Shown here piece by piece: positions 8,829 to 16,638 of a stretch of 64,000 bases of DNA. Every line of letters begins with the position of its first letter. Positions within the stretch are counted from its first letter, which is position 1. Position numbers and translations under genes: made by a program. The notes beneath the pieces were generated by a model, which made no database searches, had not been told where the DNA came from, and worked only from the letters and a program-made list of their open reading frames with translations. Source of the stretch: Bacillota bacterium (GTDB lineage Bacteria; Bacillota; Clostridia; TANB77; CAG-465); assembly GCA_023410645.1 (NCBI GenBank), contig JAEYPQ010000040.1, positions 1 through 64,000 on the forward strand. Direction: 5' to 3'.

Positions 8829-9866
8829 ATGGATTTAGATGAAAGAAAGAAAAAAATACTAGCATCTGTCGTTGAAGATTACATTGCATCAGCAGAACCA
8901 GTAGGCTCAAAAACTTTAGTTGATAAATATGGTTTGGATTATAGTCCTGCAACAATAAGAAATGAAATGAAAGTCTTAGAAGATGAAGGATTTTTGGAAC
9001 AACCTCATATATCAGCTGGAAGAATACCGTCTACTAAGGGATATAGATATTATGTAGATAATCTAATGAAAGAAAAAGGTCTTTCAATGTTAGATATTGA
9101 CTATATAAATAATAGTATATCTGGTTATGGAAATACAGAAAAGTTACTTGAACAAGCTGCTGAAACAATATCAAAGATACTTCTTAGACCAACTGTTCTT
9201 ACAATGAAATCTGAGGATCTAATTGAAAACATTAAAGTTGTAAAAATTTCTGAGAAGATGTTGCTTATTATTTTAATGTCTCAAAAAGGAATAGTAAAAG
9301 ACTGTATAGTTAAACTAACAGATACTGTACCCGAAGAAACAATTGAAGAGCTAACAGGAGTTCTTAATCAAAATTTATCTGGTACTCCATTTGAAAAGTT
9401 GCACACAGCACTAAATATAGTTATTGAAAAAGAATTAAATGCTTTTTCGTTTGTACTTGGTGAAATATGTGAAAGCATAAAAAAAGAGATGGATGGTAAA
9501 CCTAAAAAGTTAAATAGTAATGTAGAATCAATTCTTGATTTACCTGAGTTTTCTGATGTTGAAAAGGCAAAAAACTTTGTAAACATGTTGTCTACTAAAG
9601 ATATTATTGATTTAACACTAGATACTATAAAAGAAGATAAACTTGGTATAATTATAGGATCTGAAAGTAAAGAATTAATGCTTAAAGATTATAGTATAAT
9701 ATCACTGGATATTGAAACTGATGAAGGCAATATTGGAAAATTATCAGTTGTAAGTCCAAAAAGAATTGATTATTCAAAAACAATATCTACGCTTAAGTAT
9801 ATAAATGACAAGATTAAAGATATTTTTTCAAAAGACAATAAAAATTTTAGGGATAGAGGGGGATAA
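8829..9866 (+). CDS. hrcA: Heat-inducible transcription repressor HrcA
   Basis: HrcA represses class I heat-shock genes by binding CIRCE, one copy of which lies 13 bases upstream of this gene. The 345-residue protein starts with the winged-helix region (MDLDERKKKILASVVEDYI, VGSKTLVDKYGLDYSPATIRNEM), then the linker HISAGRIPSTKGYRYYVD typical of HrcA, and a GAF-like C-terminal domain with IIIGSE. Length is usual. grpE starts 1 base after the stop, and the whole block should be autoregulated. Confidence 0.97.
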   Translation: MDLDERKKKILASVVEDYIASAEPVGSKTLVDKYGLDYSPATIRNEMKVLEDEGFLEQPHISAGRIPSTKGYRYYVDNLMKEKGLSMLDIDYINNSISGYGNTEKLLEQAAETISKILLRPTVLTMKSEDLIENIKVVKISEKMLLIILMSQKGIVKDCIVKLTDTVPEETIEELTGVLNQNLSGTPFEKLHTALNIVIEKELNAFSFVLGEICESIKKEMDGKPKKLNSNVESILDLPEFSDVEKAKNFVNMLSTKDIIDLTLDTIKEDKLGIIIGSESKELMLKDYSIISLDIETDEGNIGKLSVVSPKRIDYSKTISTLKYINDKIKDIFSKDNKNFRDRGG

Positions 9867-9867
9867 A

Positions 9868-10410
9868 ATGGAAAATAATGAAAATCTAAATGAAAATGAT
9901 TTTATTAAACAAGAAGATGAAATAAAAGAAGATACTGAAATGAATAAAGATGAATATATTGCTAGATTAAATGATGATTTAAATGAGCAAAAGAAAAAAA
10001 CAGATGAATATTTTGAACATTTAAAACGTAACATGGCTGAATTTGATAATTTCAAAAAAAGAATGAATAAAGAAAAAGATATAATGTATTCAACAATTGT
10101 ATCAAGTCTTGTTTCTGATCTATTACCAATAATAGATAATTTTGAAAAAGCTATGCAAACAGAGACATCTGATGAGTCTTTTAAAAGTGGCATAGAAATG
10201 ATATATGTACAAACAAAAGATGCATTAACAAAATTGGGACTAGAAGAAATTGATACTGTTGGTAGGACCTTTGATCCAAGTTTACATGAAGCAGTTATGC
10301 ATATAGAAGATGATAATTTTGGTGAAAAGGAAATAATTGAAGAATTTAGAAAAGGCTATAAGATAGGTGATAAAGTGATTCGTCATTCTATGGTAAAAGT
10401 AGCAAATTAA
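9868..10410 (+). CDS. grpE: Nucleotide exchange factor GrpE
   Basis: GrpE releases ADP from DnaK. The first 50 residues are acidic and disordered, followed by a long helix (YFEHLKRNMAEFDNFKKRMNKEK) and the C-terminal beta domain with GRTFDPSLHEAVMHIED and GYKIGDKVIRHSMVKVA, which are conserved GrpE motifs. I start at the ATG at 9868, where GAGGGGG is placed correctly; an in-frame ATG at 9805 would overlap hrcA by about 60 bases. The 180-residue length is typical. Confidence 0.96.
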   Translation: MENNENLNENDFIKQEDEIKEDTEMNKDEYIARLNDDLNEQKKKTDEYFEHLKRNMAEFDNFKKRMNKEKDIMYSTIVSSLVSDLLPIIDNFEKAMQTETSDESFKSGIEMIYVQTKDALTKLGLEEIDTVGRTFDPSLHEAVMHIEDDNFGEKEIIEEFRKGYKIGDKVIRHSMVKVAN

Positions 10411-10519
10411 TTTGGTATTTACTTAAACTATATATTATTATAGAAATCTTTTTTATATGAATTAATATATAATTTGAGTGTATAATATAAATAACTTTGT
10501 ATTTATAGGAGGTATTATT

Positions 10520-12343
10520 ATGTCAAAAGTTATAGGTATAGATTTAGGTACAACAAACTCTTGCGTTTCTGTTATAGAAAATGGAGAACCAGTTGTTATA
10601 CCTAATGCAGAAGGTGCAAGAACTACTCCATCAATAGTAGCATTTGCAAAAAATGGTGAAAGACTTGTAGGTCAAGTAGCAAAAAGACAGGCAGTTACAA
10701 ATCACGATAGAACAATAATTTCTATTAAAAGAGATATGGGAACTGATAAAAAAGTAAAAATAGATGATAAGGAATATACACCACAAGAAATATCAGCAAT
10801 GATATTACAAAAATTAAAAACTGATGCTGAAAACTATTTAGGTCAAAAGATAACTCAAGCAGTTATAACTGTTCCTGCATATTTTAGTGATTCTCAAAGA
10901 CAAGCAACTAAAGATGCTGGAAGAATTGCTGGTCTTGAAGTATTAAGAATAATAAATGAACCAACTGCTGCATCTCTTGCTCATGGATTTGATAAAGATG
11001 CAGAACAAAAAATCATGGTTTATGACCTTGGTGGTGGTACATTTGATGTATCAATACTAGATATTGCTGATGGTGTATTTGAAGTTATGGCTACATCTGG
11101 AAATAACAGACTAGGTGGAGATGACTTCGATGAAAGAATTATAAAATATTTAGTATCTGAATTTAAAAAAGATAATGGTATTGATTTATCTACAGATAAT
11201 ATGGCAATGCAAAGACTTAAAGAAGCTGCTGAAAAAGCAAAAATTGAACTTTCTGGTGTAATGCAAGCTCAAATAAATCTACCATTTATAACTGCAGATT
11301 CAACAGGTCCAAAACATTTAGATGTTACTCTAACAAGATCTAAATTTGAAGAATTAATTTCTGATTTAGTTGAATCAACAGTGGGACCTGTAAATCAAGC
11401 TATGAAAGATAGTGGTCTAACATTTGATAAAATAGATAAAATATTACTTGTTGGTGGTTCTACAAGAGTTCCTCTTGTACAAGAAACTGTAAAAAGAATT
11501 ACAGGTAAAGAACCATATAAGGGAATAAATCCAGATGAATGTGTTGCTATTGGTGCAGCTATTCAAGGTGGTGTACTTACTGGAGAAGTTAAAGACTTAG
11601 TACTTCTTGATGTAACACCTTTATCACTTGGTATTGAAACTTACGGTGGTGTATTTACAAAATTAATTGATAGAAATACAACAATACCTACTAAAAAATC
11701 TCAAATATTTAGTACAGCTGCAGATGGTCAAACATCAGTTGAAGTACATGTATTACAAGGTGAAAGAGAAATAGCATCATATAACAAAACTTTAGGTAGA
11801 TTCAGCTTAACTGGAATTCCACCAGCTCCACGTGGTGTACCTCAAATTGAAGTTGCATTTGATATTGATGCAAATGGTATAGTTCATGTTACAGCAAAAG
11901 ACATGGCTACTAATAATGAACAAAAAATTGCTATTACTGCAAGCACAAATTTAACTGAAGAAGAAATTCAAAATGCAGTTAAAGAAGCTGAAGCACATGC
12001 TGCTGAAGATAAGAAGAAAAAAGAAGAAGTTGAAGTTAGAAACAATGCTGATTCTTTAGTATATAATACTGAAAAGACTTTAAAAGAATTAGAAGGTAAA
12101 ATTTCTGATGAAGAAAAAGGAAAAGTTGAAGTTGAACTTGAAAATGTTAAAAAATCATTAGAAGGAACTGATACTGATGCTATTAAATCTGCATCTGAAA
12201 AATTAACTCAAGTATTCTATGATATTTCTTCGAAATTATATTCTCAAGTTAATGATCAAGCTGATGCACAAAATGGATCTTCTGATACAGATAATGTTGT
12301 ACATGATGCAGATTATAAAGTAGAAGATGATAATAATAAGTAA
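10520..12343 (+). CDS. dnaK: Molecular chaperone DnaK (Hsp70)
   Basis: DnaK is the ATP-driven chaperone that binds unfolded peptides together with DnaJ and GrpE. The N-terminal ATPase domain shows IGIDLGTTNSC at residues 5-15, VYDLGGGTFDVSIL and LLVGGSTRVPLVQ. The substrate domain carries the inter-domain linker DLVLLDVTPLSLGIET. The C-terminal lid is followed by an acidic tail. The start at 10520 follows TAGGAGG, and 607 residues is normal for Firmicutes. A gap of 109 bases separates it from grpE; a TATAAT at 10481 hints at an extra internal promoter but its -35 is poor. Confidence 0.98.
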   Translation: MSKVIGIDLGTTNSCVSVIENGEPVVIPNAEGARTTPSIVAFAKNGERLVGQVAKRQAVTNHDRTIISIKRDMGTDKKVKIDDKEYTPQEISAMILQKLKTDAENYLGQKITQAVITVPAYFSDSQRQATKDAGRIAGLEVLRIINEPTAASLAHGFDKDAEQKIMVYDLGGGTFDVSILDIADGVFEVMATSGNNRLGGDDFDERIIKYLVSEFKKDNGIDLSTDNMAMQRLKEAAEKAKIELSGVMQAQINLPFITADSTGPKHLDVTLTRSKFEELISDLVESTVGPVNQAMKDSGLTFDKIDKILLVGGSTRVPLVQETVKRITGKEPYKGINPDECVAIGAAIQGGVLTGEVKDLVLLDVTPLSLGIETYGGVFTKLIDRNTTIPTKKSQIFSTAADGQTSVEVHVLQGEREIASYNKTLGRFSLTGIPPAPRGVPQIEVAFDIDANGIVHVTAKDMATNNEQKIAITASTNLTEEEIQNAVKEAEAHAAEDKKKKEEVEVRNNADSLVYNTEKTLKELEGKISDEEKGKVEVELENVKKSLEGTDTDAIKSASEKLTQVFYDISSKLYSQVNDQADAQNGSSDTDNVVHDADYKVEDDNNK

Positions 12344-12363
12344 TTTGCAACATAAAATAAAAT

Positions 12364-12396
12364 AGGGTGGGTAAGTTTACTTACCACCCTGATTTT
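12364..12396 (+). terminator. Hairpin between dnaK and dnaJ, possibly an attenuator
   Basis: AGGGTGGGTAAG pairs with CTTACCACCCT with one bulged base. Only four T follow, so it may limit read-through into dnaJ or protect the dnaK end rather than stop transcription fully. Confidence 0.55.
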
Positions 12397-12423
12397 AAAT
12401 ATATTTAATAGGGGGAAGTAATT

Positions 12424-13575
12424 GTGGCAGAATCAAAGGACTATTACGAGATATTAGGAGTATCAAAAGATGCAAATGATGATGATATAAAAAGGGCTTA
12501 TAGAAGGCTTGCAAAACAATATCATCCAGATGCTAATAATAGTGGAGATAAAGCTGCTGCTGAAGCTAAATTTAAAGAAGTAAATGAGGCATATAGTGTC
12601 CTATCTGATAAAACAAAACGTGCTCAATATGATAGATTTGGTTCTAACTTTGAACAAGCAGGCTTTGGAGGAGGAGGAACAGGCGGTTTCGGTGGCTTTG
12701 ATTTCTCTGGATTTGGTGGAATGGGAGTAGATATAGATTTAGATGATATACTAGGTAGTGTTTTTGGCGGAGGATTTGGTTCTTCTGCAAAAAAAGCTGG
12801 TCCATCAAAAGGTGCAGATTTAAGATACAATATGAATATTACATTTGAAGAAGCAGCTTTTGGTACTGAAAAAGAGATAAACATTTCTAGAAATGAACCT
12901 TGCGAAACTTGTTCTGGAACTGGTGCTAAACCTGGTACTTCACAAGTAACTTGTGATAAATGTGGTGGAAGAGGAAAAATCCAAGTAACACAGAATACAA
13001 TAATGGGTACTTTTTCTACTGTAAAGACTTGTGATAAATGTGGTGGAGAAGGTAAAATAACTCCAAATCCATGTGAAAAATGTAATGGCAAAGGCACAGT
13101 AAGAAAAAATATAAAAATAAAAATAAATATACCAGCAGGAATTGATAATGGTCAGGCAATATCACTTCGTGGTGAAGGAGATATTGGTAAAAAAGGTGGT
13201 CAAAGAGGAGATTTATTTGTAGTTGTTAATGTTGCACCTCATAAAATATTTAAGAGAAATGGTTTTGATATATTTGCAGACATTTCAGTACCTTTCACTA
13301 AACTTGTACTTGGTGGTACAATTAAAGTACCAACTTTAGAAGGTGAAGAGGATTTAAGTATACCAGAAGGTACACAAGCAGATACAAAATTTAGATTAAG
13401 AGATAAAGGTATTCCAAATATTCATGGAAGAGGAAGAGGAAATATCGAATATACTGTAAAAGTAGATATTCCAAAAAAACTTAACGATGATCAAAGGAAA
13501 ATATTAGTAGATTTTGCAAGTGCTAATGGTGATGATGTAAACACAACAAGAAAAAAGAATTTCTTTGGTAGATAA
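12424..13575 (+). CDS. dnaJ: Chaperone protein DnaJ (Hsp40)
   Basis: DnaJ delivers substrates to DnaK and stimulates its ATPase. The J domain occupies residues 1-70 with the HPD motif in AKQYHPDANN. A Gly/Phe-rich region follows, then four CxxCxGxG zinc repeats (CETCSGTG, CDKCGGRG, CDKCGGEG, CEKCNGKG) and the C-terminal peptide-binding domains. The 383 residues are full length. The start codon is GTG with a GGGGGAAG site upstream. It closes the heat-shock operon. Confidence 0.97.
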   Translation: MAESKDYYEILGVSKDANDDDIKRAYRRLAKQYHPDANNSGDKAAAEAKFKEVNEAYSVLSDKTKRAQYDRFGSNFEQAGFGGGGTGGFGGFDFSGFGGMGVDIDLDDILGSVFGGGFGSSAKKAGPSKGADLRYNMNITFEEAAFGTEKEINISRNEPCETCSGTGAKPGTSQVTCDKCGGRGKIQVTQNTIMGTFSTVKTCDKCGGEGKITPNPCEKCNGKGTVRKNIKIKINIPAGIDNGQAISLRGEGDIGKKGGQRGDLFVVVNVAPHKIFKRNGFDIFADISVPFTKLVLGGTIKVPTLEGEEDLSIPEGTQADTKFRLRDKGIPNIHGRGRGNIEYTVKVDIPKKLNDDQRKILVDFASANGDDVNTTRKKNFFGR

Positions 13576-13580
13576 AATTT

Positions 13581-13646
13581 ATGTATTGAATTTATATTCA
13601 ATACATGTAAAAACTCTAAAGTTATGTATATACTTTAGAGTTTTTG
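13581..13646 (+). terminator. Hairpin pair and terminator of the heat-shock operon
   Basis: A first hairpin (ATGTATTGAA with TTCAATACAT) is followed by a strong terminator in which AAAAACTCTAAAGT pairs with ACTTTAGAGTTTTT, ending in T. Confidence 0.88.
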
Positions 13647-13756
13647 CTATTTACTTTGTTACAGAATATAATAGAATTTTATTGGTGATAATATATATTT
13701 ATAGATAAATATTAAAAATAAGTTAATACTTATATCTAATGTTTATCTATTTTTTG
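13644..13756 (+). ncRNA. Candidate short RNA or leader with its own promoter and terminator
   Basis: TTGCTA at 13644 and TATAAT at 13667 are 17 bases apart. About 30 bases on, ATAGATAAATATTA (13701) pairs with TAATGTTTATCTAT (13737), followed by a T run. This predicts a transcript of about 75-80 bases with no coding frame, placed between the dnaJ terminator and the separate rsmE promoter. It could equally be an attenuated first promoter of rsmE. No known RNA family is recognised. Confidence 0.35.
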
Positions 13757-13765
13757 TTTTGAGTA

Positions 13766-13794
13766 TTGAATATTAATATTGATTATAGTACAAT
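13766..13794 (+). promoter_or_regulatory. Sigma-A promoter of rsmE
   Basis: TTGAAT and TACAAT are 17 bases apart and about 22 bases before the rsmE start. Confidence 0.6.
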
Positions 13795-13816
13795 ATCATA
13801 AAAAAGGAGTAAAAAT

Positions 13817-14551
13817 ATGGCAAGAAGATTTATTGTAGATAAAAATGATATAAGAAAGATAGGCGAGTCAGGTTTTGAAATAACTGGTAGTGAAGTAAAA
13901 CATATTCAAGTTTTAAGGCATAATATTGGAGATGAAATAACTGTTAATAACTATGTATGTAAAATAAGTGATATAAGAAAAGATAAGATTATTCTAGAAA
14001 AAATAAATGACGCTGAAAGAATTGGAGAACCTAATACTAATGTTACGTTATATATGGCTATGCTTAAAAATGACAAGATGGATTTTGTAGTTCAAAAGGC
14101 AGTAGAACTTGGCGTTAAGAAAATAGTACCATTTTTTTCAAATAATGTAATAGTTAAATTAGATGATAAGTCTAAATCAAAAAGGATAGGAAAATTACAA
14201 ACTATTGCAAATGAGGCCTGTAAACAATGTGGGAGAACAGACTATGTTATTGTTGAAGACTTTGTTAATTTTAAAGAAATTATTAATTTAGCTGAAAATC
14301 ATGATATCTCGGTATTTGCTTATGAAAAAGAGACTAAGTCTTTAAAAGAGGTTATGAATAAAGCAAATATAAATAACTATACTAATATTAGTTTAGTAAT
14401 TGGTCCAGAAGGTGGATTTGATAAAATAGAGGCTGAACAATTATCAAAAGGATATAATGTTGAAACAATTAGTTTGGGTACAAGAATACTTAGAGCGGAA
14501 ACAGCTGCACTCAATTTAGTATCTATTATAATGTATGAACTTGAAATTTAA
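13817..14551 (+). CDS. rsmE: 16S rRNA (uracil-1498-N3)-methyltransferase RsmE
   Basis: RsmE methylates U1498 of 16S rRNA with S-adenosylmethionine. The 244-residue protein has the N-terminal PUA-like part (ITGSEVKHIQVLRHNIGDEI) and the SPOUT knot with MAMLKNDKMDFVVQKAVELGVKKIVPF, VIGPEGGF and LGTRILRAETAAL, the SAM-binding signature. In many Firmicutes prmA lies between dnaJ and rsmE; it is absent here. The gene has its own promoter and an AAAGGAG ribosome site. Confidence 0.95.
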   Translation: MARRFIVDKNDIRKIGESGFEITGSEVKHIQVLRHNIGDEITVNNYVCKISDIRKDKIILEKINDAERIGEPNTNVTLYMAMLKNDKMDFVVQKAVELGVKKIVPFFSNNVIVKLDDKSKSKRIGKLQTIANEACKQCGRTDYVIVEDFVNFKEIINLAENHDISVFAYEKETKSLKEVMNKANINNYTNISLVIGPEGGFDKIEAEQLSKGYNVETISLGTRILRAETAALNLVSIIMYELEI

Positions 14552-14569
14552 AAAATATTTTTTACACTA

Positions 14570-14604
14570 TTGACATATAATATTATATGATGTATAATAT
14601 TATA
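14570..14604 (+). promoter_or_regulatory. Promoter with twin palindromic operator of the PadR module
   Basis: TTGACA and TATAAT are 17 bases apart. The self-complementary sequence TATAATATTATA occurs twice, at 14576-14587 in the spacer and at 14593-14604 over the -10 box. Two identical palindromes on a promoter in front of a PadR gene suggest autorepression by the PadR dimer. Confidence 0.65.
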
Positions 14605-14627
14605 TAGATATAATAAGGAGGTAGAAA

Positions 14628-14948
14628 ATGTTATTTAGTATTAGTTCAGCGCTACTTGATGCTTTAGTATTATCTGTGGTAGATAAAGATGATACTTATG
14701 GATATGAGATAACCCAATGTATAAGAGAAGCTGTTGAAATTTCTGAATCAACTTTGTATCCTGTGTTAAGAAGACTTCAGAAAGATGATTGTTTAGATGT
14801 GTATGATAAGGAATATCAGGGTAGAAATAGAAGATATTATAAAATTACAGATAAAGGTAAGAATCAATTAGCTTTATATATCGAAGAATGGAAATTATAT
14901 AAGAAAAAAATTGATAATGTTTTTTCAGGAGGGATTTTTAATGAATAA
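14628..14948 (+). CDS. PadR family transcriptional regulator
   Basis: The 106-residue protein has the PadR winged-helix: ISSALLDALVLSVVDKDDTYGYEITQCI, the recognition region ISESTLYPVLRRLQKDDCL, and the wing YQGRNRRYYKITDKGKNQL. This is the short PadR type in which a C-terminal helix makes the dimer. It is the first gene of a four-gene unit with a HAAS-domain protein, a DUF4097 protein and PspC, an arrangement common in Firmicutes and linked to envelope stress. The twin palindromes upstream are probably its own operator. Confidence 0.92.
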   Translation: MLFSISSALLDALVLSVVDKDDTYGYEITQCIREAVEISESTLYPVLRRLQKDDCLDVYDKEYQGRNRRYYKITDKGKNQLALYIEEWKLYKKKIDNVFSGGIFNE

Positions 14949-15528
14949 AGAACAGTTTCTAGATGAATTAAAGGAATATCTTTTTTCACTTTCTGTCGAA
15001 GAAAGGAAAGCTGCAATCAAATATTATGAAGAATATTTTGAAGATGCAGGTAAAGAAAATGAGCAAGCAGTAATAGCAGAATTAGGACCTGCCAGAAAAC
15101 TTGCAGATGAAATATTAAAAGAATATAATAATAAAACCGTTGAATATGATAATGGCAATAAAAATACTAAGAATCAAAGTCAAAATAGAAATACAATTTT
15201 GTGGATTATTTTAATATTGATACTTATATTTTTCTTTCCAGTAATTCTACCAATAGTTATAACAATAATTGCAGTATGTTTTGCATTTTTAGTAAGTGGT
15301 ATTGCTTTATTTTTCGCAGGAATAGCAACATCAGTTATAGGTATAACAACAATGTTTACATCTGTTGCATCTGGACTTGTAATTACTGGTATAGGGCTTA
15401 TAATAACAGCACTTGGAATATTACTTTCAATAGTCATGTTGCAAATTGCCATTAAAGCAATTCCAGCTATAATAAGAGGTATAGTAAACTTTTTCCAAAG
15501 AACCTTAAATATAGGAGGTGCTAAGTAA
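14941..15528 (+). CDS. HAAS domain / DUF1700 family membrane protein
   Basis: The cytoplasmic N-terminus (EQFLDELKEYLFSLSVEERKAAIKYYEEYFEDAG) is the HAAS helical domain, which in PadR-linked proteins is thought to contact the regulator or sense the envelope. From about residue 80 follow several hydrophobic, Ile-rich membrane spans. I choose the ATG at 14941, which overlaps the last 8 bases of padR and has GGAGGG upstream, giving 195 residues. It ends overlapping the start of the DUF4097 gene by one base (TAATG), so translation is coupled. Confidence 0.88.
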   Translation: MNKEQFLDELKEYLFSLSVEERKAAIKYYEEYFEDAGKENEQAVIAELGPARKLADEILKEYNNKTVEYDNGNKNTKNQSQNRNTILWIILILILIFFFPVILPIVITIIAVCFAFLVSGIALFFAGIATSVIGITTMFTSVASGLVITGIGLIITALGILLSIVMLQIAIKAIPAIIRGIVNFFQRTLNIGGAK

Positions 15529-16313
15529 TGAATAATTTTTCAAAAGGCTTAGTAATATTTTCGTTAATTATTGTAATACTTGGATTTGGTATGTTAATAG
15601 CTGGATTTACTTTAGGTGGAAATTTAAATGAGTTTAATTTAGGAGTAGAAAATTCAATGGATATTAATGAAACATACAATAATGTAAATGAATTAGAGCT
15701 TGATCTAAAATTTGGTGATATACAAATAAAAGATGGTGATACTTTTAGAATTGAGGGATCAGTTCCTGATAATATAAAATTTGAAACAAATGTGAAAGAT
15801 GGAAAATGGACTATTAAAGATGATTCTAAAATAGGTACAATATCAATATTTGGATTCCCAGTATCTAAATATAATTATAATGTAACAATATATATACCAA
15901 GTAATAATAAATTAAATAAAGTAAAAATAGATGTTGGAGCATGTAAATTACAGGCAGAAACTTTAAATTCAAAAGATATAGATATTAATGTTGGTGCTGG
16001 TGAACTTACAGTTAATAAATTGATAAGTGATTCTAATAAAATTGATTGTGGTGTAGGGAAAGTTCAAATTAATAGTGCAACATTTAATAACTCAAATGTT
16101 AAATGTGGAGTTGGCGACATTACAATGAAAGTAGATGGAAATCAAAATAATTATAACTATGAAATAGATACTGGCATTGGAAACGTTAACATTGGAGATA
16201 ATTCATATTCTGGTATAGGATCAAATAAAAGAATAAAAAATAATAATACTGACAATTTACTAAAAGTTGATTGTGGCGTTGGAAATGTAACAGTAAATTT
16301 TGAGGAGGAATAA
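15528..16313 (+). CDS. DUF4097 family beta-strand repeat protein, membrane anchored
   Basis: An N-terminal membrane helix (residues 8-30) is followed by about 230 residues of a repetitive beta-helix-like domain with short turns such as DVGACKLQAE, NVGAGELTV, DCGVGKVQI, KCGVGDITM and DCGVGNVTV. These Gly-Val-Gly/Asp turns are typical of DUF4097 (adhesin-like) proteins, which in Firmicutes sit with HAAS and PspC proteins. The domain is predicted outside the cell. Its exact function is unknown. Confidence 0.87.
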   Translation: MNNFSKGLVIFSLIIVILGFGMLIAGFTLGGNLNEFNLGVENSMDINETYNNVNELELDLKFGDIQIKDGDTFRIEGSVPDNIKFETNVKDGKWTIKDDSKIGTISIFGFPVSKYNYNVTIYIPSNNKLNKVKIDVGACKLQAETLNSKDIDINVGAGELTVNKLISDSNKIDCGVGKVQINSATFNNSNVKCGVGDITMKVDGNQNNYNYEIDTGIGNVNIGDNSYSGIGSNKRIKNNNTDNLLKVDCGVGNVTVNFEEE

Positions 16314-16315
16314 AT

Positions 16316-16501
16316 ATGGGAAATAAAAGATTATATAAATCAAATTCAAACAAAATGATATGTGGCGTATGTGGAGGAATAGGTGAATATTTTAATATTG
16401 ATCCAAGTCTTGTTAGACTTGCTTGGATACTGTTTAGTTGTTTAGGCGGTTCTGGAATTCTTGCATACATTATAGTAGCAATTGTATTACCAAATGAGTA
16501 A
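16316..16501 (+). CDS. PspC domain protein
   Basis: This 61-residue protein is a single PspC domain: KRLYKSNSNKMICGVCGGIGEYFNIDPSLVRLAWILF, then one membrane helix (GGSGILAYIIVAIVLP). PspC domains occur in phage-shock and envelope-stress systems, often as small membrane sensors. It has a GAGGAGG ribosome site inside the end of the upstream gene and is the last gene before a terminator. Confidence 0.93.
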   Translation: MGNKRLYKSNSNKMICGVCGGIGEYFNIDPSLVRLAWILFSCLGGSGILAYIIVAIVLPNE

Positions 16502-16507
16502 AAATTT

Positions 16508-16537
16508 AAGTGGATAGATTACATCTATTCACTTTTT
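16508..16537 (+). terminator. Terminator of the PadR-PspC operon
   Basis: AGTGGATAGAT pairs with ATCTATTCACT around a 3-base loop and is followed by T residues. Confidence 0.85.
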
Positions 16538-16551
16538 CATGCAATATTAGT

Positions 16552-16580
16552 TTGACTTTTATATAACATAGTGCTAAAAT
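16552..16580 (+). promoter_or_regulatory. Sigma-A promoter of the murE-like gene
   Basis: TTGACT and TAAAAT are 17 bases apart. Confidence 0.6.
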
Positions 16581-16638
16581 AATGTAATGGAATTACAAAT
16601 GAAATTGAATAGTATTAAAATCTGGAAGGAGAGACTTT

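Noticed and set aside
12624..13097. Long open frame on the minus strand inside dnaJ
   Set aside because: It mirrors the glycine- and cysteine-rich coding sequence of dnaJ, gives a low-complexity proline-rich peptide and has no ribosome site.
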